From contig CAVTQY010000001.1 of NCBI GenBank assembly GCA_963736975.1, positions 1,302,001 to 1,366,000 of the forward strand: 64,000 nt of DNA, written 5' to 3'. A program made the translations under genes and the position numbers. Each line of letters begins with the position of its first letter. The stretch's first letter is position 1. The stretch is from CAVTQY01 sp963736975. Lineage in GTDB: Bacteria > Pseudomonadota > Alphaproteobacteria > Acetobacterales > Acetobacteraceae. This document shows, in pieces, positions 17,012-24,496 of the stretch. The notes under the pieces were generated by a model. It was not told the origin of the DNA. It was given only the letters and a program-made list of their open reading frames with translations, and made no database searches.

Positions 17012-18696
17012 GACGTGTCCCCTCCGAAACTCAGCGCCTTATTCGCCGCGGCCAGGGCATGCGCCACCAGGTTCCGCGTCCGCCGCGCATGAACCGCGTA
17101 GAACGGAGTCTCCGCCGACTCACGCGGAAGCCGCGCCAGCTCACGCAATCCGTCCAGGGCCGGCCAGGCACCCTGCGACAACGCCAGGTCGGGATGAAAC
17201 CGGTTTCCACTGGTATAATTGATTGGCACCAGCGCACGGGAGGCCTGCAGCAGCACCTGGTCCAGCAGCCGCGCCGCCGGCTCGTCCGCATCGGCAGCCG
17301 ACCGCGCCAGATGCTGCGCATTGACCCGCAGCGCCGCAGCAGCGCTTTGCAGCCCGCCGATGTCCATGCGCGGCCCCAGGGCCTCCGCCAGATCGCGCAG
17401 CTCCCGTTCCAGCGCTTCGGCATAAACGGCGTAGTCCAGCGGCAGCACCCGCTCCGTCAGCAGCCGTGCGACAACTCGCAGCGCGATGCGCGTGTCGCGC
17501 ACGAGATTGTCCGGATCGATATGCTCGATTAGGTCGTGCGGCGTGTGCCACCACCAGCCGAGGGCGGTCGGCATCTTGTGCGGACCCGGCGGCTGATGGC
17601 TCAGGCTGCCGAACATGGACGGAATGCCGATGCCCCAGAAAGACTGGTCCGCGTTGCGGCCCTGCCGCCGTCCTTCATGCTGCTGGCCGGTGACGGCGGC
17701 GATTTCCGCGAAGGCCAGCCCCTTCAGCTCATCCACCGTGCCGGAGCGGGTCAGCACCGTCGCGCCGGCGCCGCCCGTTGAATCGACATTCACATGCGCC
17801 GCGCAACGCCGATCCAGTTCGGCGAAGTATTCATCGGCGTACCAAGCGGAACCGGAATAGCGCCCGTGCGAGTGGCCGGACCAGAAGCACACGCGCAGGC
17901 CCCGCCGCAACCTCGCCTGCTCCCCGGCAAGAAGGCGGGAAACCTCCAGCATGGTGGCGTTGGCGCCGCCATTGTCCATCACGCCATAGTGCCAGGTGTC
18001 GTGATGGCCGGAGAACAGGATGAACGGCGCTTCGGCATCCACGCTGTCGAGATCGGCGACGAGAATCGGCGTCTTGCGCCAGCCGGTATCGACCTCGGTT
18101 TCCAGTGCAACCGTGAAAAACTCACCAGCAAGACAGCGCGCCCGCAATGCCGCGCCCTCTTCCGCGGCAATCGAACAGACCACCGTTGCCGGGAGATGCA
18201 CCCTGCTGTGCTGGGATGGGCTTCCCCATACAGGGGAAACGCACATCTCGTACACATGCTCGTTCGGGCTGATATGGATCTGCCCGACAGCACCGGCGCG
18301 GGAGGCGCGGTAGGCCACCTCGTCCATGGCGATGCCGTCGATCAGCACAACCCGTCCGGCAACCTCGCGGCGGGCGAAATCGCCATCCTCACCCTCGCCG
18401 ACATAGCAAAGTTCGGCCGTGATCCCGCCAGCGCCGGTCGCGCGCGACATGGAGTGTGTGATGCACGGCAGCGCCCGGCCATCGACCTCCACACGGGCGC
18501 GTCCGGGCAAGCTGATAAAGGCATCGTGCGAGAGCAGTGTGGTGCGGAACCCGAATTCCGCCATGCAGGATTCGAGGTAGCGGAAGCTCTCCAGCTCCGG
18601 CGCCGTGCCGGATAGTTTCACCCGTTTCGCGAAGACTTCCATGTGCTCCATTAGCCGCGCGCGGTCCACCGCGGCTGCCAACTCGTCCACCGTCAT
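17005..18696 (-). CDS. M28-family metallopeptidase / aminopeptidase-like protein
   Basis: The protein is 563 aa from ATG 18696, which has AAGGAGGC just upstream. No signal peptide is seen. The central domain has FSGHHDTWHYGVMDNGGANATMLE, which supplies His and the bridging Asp of the M28 zinc site, then LRVCFWSGHSHGRYSGSAWY and a late HTPHDLIEHIDPDNL with the last His. A PA-like insert (AELCYVGEGEDGDFARREVAGRVVLIDG) precedes the catalytic domain. It probably trims peptides or peptide-like amides. It lies between an M20 amidohydrolase and a binding protein on the same strand. Confidence 0.85.
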   Translation of the reverse strand: MTVDELAAAVDRARLMEHMEVFAKRVKLSGTAPELESFRYLESCMAEFGFRTTLLSHDAFISLPGRARVEVDGRALPCITHSMSRATGAGGITAELCYVGEGEDGDFARREVAGRVVLIDGIAMDEVAYRASRAGAVGQIHISPNEHVYEMCVSPVWGSPSQHSRVHLPATVVCSIAAEEGAALRARCLAGEFFTVALETEVDTGWRKTPILVADLDSVDAEAPFILFSGHHDTWHYGVMDNGGANATMLEVSRLLAGEQARLRRGLRVCFWSGHSHGRYSGSAWYADEYFAELDRRCAAHVNVDSTGGAGATVLTRSGTVDELKGLAFAEIAAVTGQQHEGRRQGRNADQSFWGIGIPSMFGSLSHQPPGPHKMPTALGWWWHTPHDLIEHIDPDNLVRDTRIALRVVARLLTERVLPLDYAVYAEALERELRDLAEALGPRMDIGGLQSAAAALRVNAQHLARSAADADEPAARLLDQVLLQASRALVPINYTSGNRFHPDLALSQGAWPALDGLRELARLPRESAETPFYAVHARRTRNLVAHALAAANKALSFGGDTSC

Positions 18697-18712
18697 CGCT
18701 GCCTCCTTCCCG

Positions 18713-20122
18713 TCACGCGATCGGCGGCTCAACATCATCCGGTATCGGATTTATGAACGGCCGGCCCGCCAGACGCTCCGCGTGGTCCGCCTTGGCGCGC
18801 TCGATCAGCTCGGGTTGGCAGAGCAGCTCGACAGCGGTTGCCGCCATCGCCTTCGCGGCGTGCTCCAGCCCTTTATGCGCGGCCGGCGCCTTCCCCTGGG
18901 CAACGAGCTGCCAGGAATGGCCCGGCGTCCCGATGGCATAGGTCGCACCCCGCATCTGCACGGTCGGCACCACCCAACTGACGGTGCCGACATCGGTCGA
19001 ACCGACCAGCGTGCCGTCGCCGCTTTCAGGCGGAAATATCGTGTCGCAAAGCGCCACCCCGCTGCGCGGCGTCAGCCCGAAGCGCGCAAACGCGGTGGCG
19101 ATGTCTTCCTCGCTCAGCGTCCCCTGGATGGCGGCGGCGAAGGCACGGTCGGCATCGTCAAAGGGCGGCGGCCCGAGCCGTTCGATATGGCTGTGCATCA
19201 GCGCCTCCAGCGGCGTGTTGCCGACCAGGTTGGCGTCGCCGCTGATGATCTGCCCGCGGACGGAGGTCTCGGTCATCAGCGCCGCGCCTTCGGCAACCTT
19301 GCGGACGCGCGCGATCAGCCGGTGCAACTCGGGCAGTTCGCGTGCGCGGACCAAATAGCGCACGGTCGCGCTCGCCTGCACCACATTGGGCGCGATGCCG
19401 CCGGCATCGATCAGCGCATAATGGATACGCGCGGTCGATGGCATGTGCTCGCGCATATAGTTGACGCCGACATTCATCAGTTCGACGGCGTCCAGCGCGC
19501 TGCGCCCGAGATGCGGCGAGGCCGCCGCATGAGCCGCCCGGCCGGTGAAGTGAAAATCGATCTCGTTGCAGGCGAGAGAAATCGGATTGTTCACGCCGGT
19601 GAACGGCGCGGGATGCCAGGAGATCGCCACGTCCACATCGTCGAACAGTCCGCTGCGGACCATGAACCCCTTGGCCGACCCACCCTCCTCGGCAGGGCAG
19701 CCGTAATAGCGGACGCGACCGGCGATCCCGTGATCCTCTAGATAATCTTTCACACCGATCGCCGCGAGCAGCGAGGCCGAGCCGAGCAGGTTGTGGCCGC
19801 AACCATGGCCGTTGCCGCCCAACTCGACCGGCTGCTGTTCGGCCAGGCCCGCCTGTTGGCTCAACCCCGGCAGGGCATCGAACTCGCCCAGGATGGCGAT
19901 GACCGGGCCGCCCAACCCCGCCTCGCCGGTGACGGCGGTGGGCAGTCCGCCGGCGTGGCGCGTCACCCGGAATCCCTGCCGATCCAGCAGCGCCGCATGG
20001 GCCTCGCTTGACCGCGCTTCCTGGTAGTTCAGCTCCGGCGTGTCCCAGATGAAATCGGCGAGGCGGAAGCAGTCCTCGCGCTTCGCTTCAACCAAGGACC
20101 AGATTTCTTCGCTGTTTCTCAT
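18713..20122 (-). CDS. M20-family amidohydrolase (AbgB-like)
   Basis: The protein is 469 aa from ATG 20122, whose ATGA overlaps the dsbB stop. It shows ILGEFDALPGLSQ, GNGHGCGHNLLGSAS and CPAEEGGSAKG, the metal and general-base motifs of M20 enzymes, and HPAPFTGVNNP. The long form with SWHPA and NVVQASATVRYLVR resembles the AbgB subunit of p-aminobenzoyl-glutamate hydrolase. It should hydrolyse an amide bond of an acylated amino acid or dipeptide-like compound. An in-frame extension to 20365 runs antisense through dsbB and is rejected. Confidence 0.88.
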   Translation of the reverse strand: MRNSEEIWSLVEAKREDCFRLADFIWDTPELNYQEARSSEAHAALLDRQGFRVTRHAGGLPTAVTGEAGLGGPVIAILGEFDALPGLSQQAGLAEQQPVELGGNGHGCGHNLLGSASLLAAIGVKDYLEDHGIAGRVRYYGCPAEEGGSAKGFMVRSGLFDDVDVAISWHPAPFTGVNNPISLACNEIDFHFTGRAAHAAASPHLGRSALDAVELMNVGVNYMREHMPSTARIHYALIDAGGIAPNVVQASATVRYLVRARELPELHRLIARVRKVAEGAALMTETSVRGQIISGDANLVGNTPLEALMHSHIERLGPPPFDDADRAFAAAIQGTLSEEDIATAFARFGLTPRSGVALCDTIFPPESGDGTLVGSTDVGTVSWVVPTVQMRGATYAIGTPGHSWQLVAQGKAPAAHKGLEHAAKAMAATAVELLCQPELIERAKADHAERLAGRPFINPIPDDVEPPIA

Positions 20123-20640
20123 ATGCCTCTCTCCCGGCGCCATCCCGGCCGGCGGGCCTCGCGCGCCAGCGCAACGGTCAGGACCACAGCAAAAACCAAC
20201 GCATAGATCAGGTTCATCGCCGCCATCGAGAGCGGCAGGCCGGGGATCAGGAACGTCGGCGCATCGCATGGTTTCGACGGGCGCGCCGGCAGGGCGGCGA
20301 GCCGATCGGCGATGCTGCCGCCGGTGATGCGCGGCGCGGCGCATTCCGGCAGCGGGCTCGGCCACAGCCCCTGCTCCACACCGACATGCAGTGCGCCCAG
20401 CCCGGCCCCGGCCAGCATCGTCAGCACGACCAGCCCCAGCACGAAACGCGCCGGCCGGCGCGGTAGCAGCAACGCGAGCAGGCTAAGCACGATTGCAACG
20501 CGGTACGGCCAGCGCTCCAACAAGCACAGCGCACAGGGCACCAGGCCGCCCCAACGCTCCGACGCCAACGCCACGCCGAGCGCCAGCCCCGCGGCGAGCG
20601 CGGAGATCAGCGCGATGCCGTGAACGCCAAGCCTGCGCAT
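20119..20640 (-). CDS. dsbB: Disulfide bond formation protein DsbB
   Basis: The protein is 173 aa from ATG 20640, with four predicted membrane segments. The first periplasmic loop carries LVPCALCLLERWPYR, the CxxC pair next to the quinone-binding Arg. The second loop has ECAAPR and PSKPCDAP, the second Cys pair. DsbB re-oxidises DsbA and passes electrons to ubiquinone. It is the first gene of a minus-strand group with the M20 and M28 enzymes. That linkage may be only positional. Confidence 0.93.
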   Translation of the reverse strand: MRRLGVHGIALISALAAGLALGVALASERWGGLVPCALCLLERWPYRVAIVLSLLALLLPRRPARFVLGLVVLTMLAGAGLGALHVGVEQGLWPSPLPECAAPRITGGSIADRLAALPARPSKPCDAPTFLIPGLPLSMAAMNLIYALVFAVVLTVALAREARRPGWRRERGI

Positions 20641-20755
20641 GGGCGCGGTGTGCCCCGCTTCCCGGCGCGGTGCAACCGCCGCCCGCGTTCTGCTTCACGC
20701 TTGACTGCCCGATCCCGCGCCTTAGCGTCGCCCAGGTCACGAGGGAGGAAAGCCG

Positions 20756-21376
20756 ATGATCGTGGAGATGCGCAGCTACGACGTGAAGCCAGGTAGCGTG
20801 CCGGAAGTGGAAAAGCGCTTCGGCGAAGCCCTGCCGGTGCGCACGAAGTTTTCCCCCCTCGCGGCGTTCTGGCACACCGAGGTCGGGCCGCTGAACCGCG
20901 TCATCCATGTCTGGGCGTATGAGTCACTCGACGAACGCACGCGCATCCGCGGCGAGGCGGCGAAGACCGGCAACTGGCCGCCGAAGATCGGCGAGTTCTG
21001 CCTGTCCCTGCAAAGCGAAATCTACATTCCGGCGCCGTTCTCCCCGCCGCTCGAGCCGCGTCAGCTCGGCGGCATCTACGAGATTCGCAGCTACACACTG
21101 GCGCCCGGCGCAATCCCGGGGCAGATCGAACGCTGGAGCGCGGCTATAGGCGAACGGGTCAAGCTCTCCCCGCTGGTAGCCTGCTGGTATTCGGAGATCG
21201 GCGGCCTCAACAAATGGGTGCATATCTGGGCGTATAAGGATGCCGCCGAGCGCGCGCGCATCCGCGCCGAGGCAGTCAGCAGCGGCGTGTGGCCGCCCAA
21301 AGGCTCGCCGCCCGGAAACATGGTGAAGCAGGAGAACATGCTGGTAATTCCGGCGTCCTTCTCCCCGCTGCGTTGA
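20756..21376 (+). CDS. Double NIPSNAP-domain protein
   Basis: The protein is 206 aa from ATG 20756 with GAGGGAGGAAAG upstream. It is a tandem duplication: residues 1-95 open MIVEMRSYDVKPGSVPEVEKRF, and residues 105-200 repeat the plan as IYEIRSYTLAPGAIPGQIERW. Both halves carry the H-x-W-A-Y strand (VIHVWAYESLDERTRIR, WVHIWAYKDAAERARIR). NIPSNAP domains are ferredoxin-like barrels of unknown biochemical role, often found near CoA or aldehyde metabolism genes. It ends 28 bases before the IS481 element. Confidence 0.9.
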   Translation: MIVEMRSYDVKPGSVPEVEKRFGEALPVRTKFSPLAAFWHTEVGPLNRVIHVWAYESLDERTRIRGEAAKTGNWPPKIGEFCLSLQSEIYIPAPFSPPLEPRQLGGIYEIRSYTLAPGAIPGQIERWSAAIGERVKLSPLVACWYSEIGGLNKWVHIWAYKDAAERARIRAEAVSSGVWPPKGSPPGNMVKQENMLVIPASFSPLR

Positions 21377-21389
21377 CAACTCGGCGCCC

Positions 21390-21411
21390 CCTCCCCGGTC
21401 CGAACCGGGGA
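21390..21411. terminator. Hairpin after the NIPSNAP gene
   Basis: CCCCGGTCCGAACCGGGG forms a 7-bp perfect stem (CCCCGGT/ACCGGGG) with a 4-base loop, starting about 15 bases after the NIPSNAP stop. No U-run follows. Its right arm merges with the left end of the IS, so it may be part element, part host. Confidence 0.4.
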
Positions 21412-21448
21412 CATAGGTGACAGTTTGGCCCGACGACATGGGTAACAG
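21405..21448 (+). repeat. Left terminal repeat of the IS481 element (two motif copies)
   Basis: Two copies of CCG-G/A-C/G-GACAT-A/G-GGT-A/G-ACAG lie 25 bases apart. They are repeated in inverse orientation at 22738-22780, which gives a compound inverted repeat of about 44 bases. Confidence 0.75.
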
Positions 21449-21475
21449 GTTTACTGGTTGGCATGGAGGTGACCC

Positions 21476-22726
21476 ATGCCGTGGCAGAGGACCGGACCCA
21501 TGGACGAGCGGATGTCGCTGATTGTGAGCTGGCAGGAGGACGGGCTTTCGATTTCGGAGCTGTGCCAGCGCTATGGCGTTAGCCGCAAGACCGGTTACAA
21601 GTGGATAGAGCGGTATGAGAACGAGGGTTTTGCCGGGCTGTGCGACCGCAGCCGGGCGCCGCATCACTCTCCGCGGCAGGTGACGGGGTCGATCGCCGAG
21701 GCAGCGGTAGCGGCGCGGCGGGAGCACCCGAGCTGGGGGCCGCGCAAGCTGCGGGCGTGGCTTTCGGCGCGCGATCCGCAGGTGGTGTGGCCGGCGGCCA
21801 GCACTTTGGGTGTGTTGTTCGACGAAGCGGGCCTGACGGTGCCGCGGCGCCGGCGCGAGCGGGTGCCGCCGCGCAGCGCGCCGTTTGCCGGCTGCGAGGG
21901 TCCGAACGCGGTGTGGACGGCCGATTTCAAGGGCTGGTTTCGCACCGCCGACGGCGCGCGCTGCGAGCCGTTCACGTTGTTGGACAGTTGGAGCCGCTAT
22001 CTGTTGCGCTGCCAGGCGGTGCGGCGGACCGATACCGCGACGGTGCAGGCGATCCTGGCGGCGGCGTTCCGCGAGTATGGCCTGCCGATGGCGCTGCGCA
22101 GCGACAACGGCTCGCCGTTTGCCGGACGCGGCGCCGGCGGCTTGAGCCGGTTATCGGTGTGGCTGATCAAGCTTTCGGTGCGGCCGGATCGGATCGATCC
22201 AGGCTCGCCGCAGCAGAACGGTCGGCACGAGCGGATGCACCTGACGCTGCAGCAGGAGACGGCAAGCCCGCCGGCGGCGAGCTTGCGGGCGCAGGCCCGC
22301 AGCTTCGCGGTGTTCCGCCGCTGTTACAATGCGGAGCGGCCGCACGAGGCGCTGGGCCAGCAAGTGCCGGCGCGGCATTATCAGCCGAGCCCGCGCGCCT
22401 ACACCGGCAAGCTGTGTTCGCCGGAGTATCCTGGCGTTGAGCTGGTGCGCCAGGTGCGCTCGAACGGCGAGATCAAGTGGCGTGGCGAGCGGGTGTTCCT
22501 GGGCGAGCCGTTGATCGGCGAACCGGTCGGGCTGCACCCGATCGCCGACGGCGAATGGCGGGTGATGTATGGCCCGATCGAGCTCGGTTTGCTGGACGCG
22601 AAGGGCCGCTTGCGCCAGCCGCGGCGCCGCCGCCGTCGGGTAGCCTGTGGATTTGTGGACAACGCACGCGCGTTGCCCACAACCCCACAGGGCCAACAAC
22701 AACCGCAAGCCGATCTGGTTCGATGA
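21476..22726 (+). CDS. IS481-family transposase
   Basis: The protein is 416 aa, or about 409 aa if ATG 21497 is used. The N-terminus is a helix-turn-helix: GLSISELCQRYGVSRKTGYKW and a second winged-helix segment. The integrase core has the DDE triad: Asp in VWTADFKGWF, Asp in ALRSDNGSPFA and Glu in SPQQNGRHERMHL. The C-terminus is Arg-rich (QPRRRRRRVAC) and followed by a Gln-rich tail. The frame is intact, so the element may be active. It should cut and paste its own ends at 21405 and 22780. Confidence 0.92.
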   Translation: MPWQRTGPMDERMSLIVSWQEDGLSISELCQRYGVSRKTGYKWIERYENEGFAGLCDRSRAPHHSPRQVTGSIAEAAVAARREHPSWGPRKLRAWLSARDPQVVWPAASTLGVLFDEAGLTVPRRRRERVPPRSAPFAGCEGPNAVWTADFKGWFRTADGARCEPFTLLDSWSRYLLRCQAVRRTDTATVQAILAAAFREYGLPMALRSDNGSPFAGRGAGGLSRLSVWLIKLSVRPDRIDPGSPQQNGRHERMHLTLQQETASPPAASLRAQARSFAVFRRCYNAERPHEALGQQVPARHYQPSPRAYTGKLCSPEYPGVELVRQVRSNGEIKWRGERVFLGEPLIGEPVGLHPIADGEWRVMYGPIELGLLDAKGRLRQPRRRRRRVACGFVDNARALPTTPQGQQQPQADLVR

Positions 22727-22737
22727 CGGATGAAAAG

Positions 22738-22780
22738 TGTTACCCATGTCGCCGGTCTATTCTGTTACCCATGTCGCCGG
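22738..22780 (-). repeat. Right terminal repeat of the IS481 element (two motif copies)
   Basis: TGTTACCCATGTCGCCGG occurs twice, at 22738-22755 and 22763-22780, as exact direct copies. Read on the minus strand they match the left end, including the spacing. Confidence 0.75.
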
Positions 22781-22785
22781 TTGGA

Positions 22786-22817
22786 CACCCCTTGCGGGAG
22801 GGGCTGGGGGAGGGGTC
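22786..22817. repeat. G-rich palindromic repeat before the GMC gene
   Basis: The stretch CACCCCTTGCGGGAGGGG followed by CTGGGGGAGGGG lies right after the IS end. It resembles short dispersed palindromic repeats common between genes in G+C-rich alphaproteobacteria (from memory). Its GGGGGAGGGG part also serves as the likely ribosome site for GTG 22821. Confidence 0.35.
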
Positions 22818-22820
22818 CGC

Positions 22821-24428
22821 GTGGAAAGCGATTCGATCGAAGCCGATTTCGTCATCGTCGGCGCCGGCTCGGCGGGCTGCGCGCTGGCGGCGCGGCTGAC
22901 CGAAGACCCGTCCTGCCGTGTGGTACTGTTGGAAGCGGGCGGCCGCGATACCAACCGCTGGATCCACATTCCGCTCGGCTTCGGCAGGACCTTCACCGAC
23001 CCGTCCGTCAACTGGTGCTACGAGACCGAGCCCGATCCGGGCGCGGCCGGCCGGCGAATCTACTGGCCGCGCGGCAAAGTGCTCGGCGGGTCGTCCTCCA
23101 TCAACGGTATGGTGTATATCCGCGGCCAGGCGGAGGACTTCGACCTGTGGCGGCAGATGGGCTGCACCGGCTGGTCGTATGACGACGTGCTGCCCTATTT
23201 CCGCCGCTCGGAGCACAACACGCGTTTCGCCGATGAATGGCACGGCCGGGGCGGCCCGCTCTGCGTTTCCGACGTGGCGCAGCGCAATCCCATCTGCGAT
23301 GCCTTCATCGCCGCAGCCGAAGCGGAAGGTTTCCGCCGCAACGACGATTTCAACGGCGCGCGCCAGGACGGCGTCGGCTATCACCAGACCACGACGCGGC
23401 GTGGCCGGCGGTGCTCGACTGCCGTCGGCTATCTGCGGCCGGCGCTGCGGCGGGCGAATTTGCGCGTGGTCACCGGCGCGCTCGCCGAGCGCATCCTGTT
23501 CGATGGCCGCCGCGCCACCGGCGTGGCGTTCCGCGAGCACGGCACACCGCGCGTTGCGAAGGCCGCGCGCGAGGTGATCCTGTGCGGCGGCGCGATCCAC
23601 TCGCCGCAGTTGCTGTTGCTGTCCGGCGTGGGGCCGCCGGGTCATCTGGCGGAATTCGGCATCGCTGTCGTGGCGGACGTGCCCGGTGTCGGACAAGGTC
23701 TGCAGGACCACTACGCGGCCGGCTTCAAGTTGAAATGCCGCCTGCCGGTCACCGTCAACGACGCGTTGCGGAGCCATTCGCGCAAGTTGCGCGCCGGCCT
23801 CGATTACTATCTGCGGCGGCGTGGTCCGCTGGCGGTGATCGCCGCGGAGGCCGCGCTCTTCGCGCGCACCCGCCCGGAGCTGGCAAGCCCGGATGTGAAA
23901 CTCTCGGTTTCCAGCTTCAGTTACGACCGGCCGCAGGACGGCCTACATCTCTGGTCGGGGTTCCAGCTCGGGTCTTGGCAGCTTCGGCCCGAGAGCCGTG
24001 GTGAGATCCGCCTGAAAAGCGCCGATCCCTCAGCCGCGCCGGCGATCCATCCGAACTATCTGGCAACCGAGACCGACCGGCAGGCGCTTCTCGCCGGGCT
24101 GCGGATCGGCCGGCGCCTGATGGCCGCCCCGCCGTTGCAGCGCTTGATCGAAGCCGAGTACCAACCGGGCCCCGCCGTGCAGTCCGATGCCGAGCTGCTG
24201 GACTACGCGCGCGCCAATGGCGGCACGACGTTTCATCCGACCAGCACTTGCCGCATGAGCATCGACACCGCGGCGGTGGTGGATCCCGAGCTGCGCGTCC
24301 GCGGCGTCAGCGGGTTGCGTGTGGCGGACGCATCGGTGATGCCGACCGTGGTTTCGGGCAACACCAACGCAGCGGCGATCATGATCGGTGAGAAGGCGGC
24401 GGACTTGCTCCGTTCGTCTCGAGCATAA
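22821..24428 (+). CDS. GMC-family FAD oxidoreductase (choline dehydrogenase-like)
   Basis: The protein is 535 aa from GTG 22821, after a G-rich ribosome site. An earlier in-frame start at 22737 would translate the IS end and is rejected. The FAD-binding Rossmann motif is VIVGAGSAGCALAARL near residue 12, followed by VLLEAGGRD, the PRGKVLGGSSSINGMVYIRG block of GMC enzymes, and the C-terminal TTFHPTSTCRM and SGNTNAAAIMIGE with the catalytic His and Asn. It oxidises an alcohol group. The substrate is unknown. The IS481 element sits directly upstream and has probably replaced or cut off its former promoter. Confidence 0.9.
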   Translation: MESDSIEADFVIVGAGSAGCALAARLTEDPSCRVVLLEAGGRDTNRWIHIPLGFGRTFTDPSVNWCYETEPDPGAAGRRIYWPRGKVLGGSSSINGMVYIRGQAEDFDLWRQMGCTGWSYDDVLPYFRRSEHNTRFADEWHGRGGPLCVSDVAQRNPICDAFIAAAEAEGFRRNDDFNGARQDGVGYHQTTTRRGRRCSTAVGYLRPALRRANLRVVTGALAERILFDGRRATGVAFREHGTPRVAKAAREVILCGGAIHSPQLLLLSGVGPPGHLAEFGIAVVADVPGVGQGLQDHYAAGFKLKCRLPVTVNDALRSHSRKLRAGLDYYLRRRGPLAVIAAEAALFARTRPELASPDVKLSVSSFSYDRPQDGLHLWSGFQLGSWQLRPESRGEIRLKSADPSAAPAIHPNYLATETDRQALLAGLRIGRRLMAAPPLQRLIEAEYQPGPAVQSDAELLDYARANGGTTFHPTSTCRMSIDTAAVVDPELRVRGVSGLRVADASVMPTVVSGNTNAAAIMIGEKAADLLRSSRA

Positions 24429-24496
24429 CTTTACGAGCGACAATTCGTGCCGCACCGAAGCGTCCACAATTGCCTTCGTCCCGCCGATCGGGCCTG

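Larger units (their letters stand above)
21405..22780 (+). mobile_element. IS481-family insertion sequence, apparently complete
   Basis: The element is about 1.38 kb, with one transposase gene and inverted ends built of two tandem motif copies each. Left: CCGGGGACATAGGTGACAG (21405-21423) and CCGACGACATGGGTAACAG (21430-21448). Right, inverted: TGTTACCCATGTCGCCGG at 22738-22755 and again at 22763-22780. The spacing of about 25 bases is the same at both ends. No clear target duplication is visible. It lies between the NIPSNAP gene and the GMC oxidoreductase. Confidence 0.8.

Noticed and set aside
22737..22820. Earlier start of the GMC gene at 22737
   Set aside because: It would translate the IS481 terminal repeats. 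GTG 22821 has a ribosome site and gives a normal family N-terminus.
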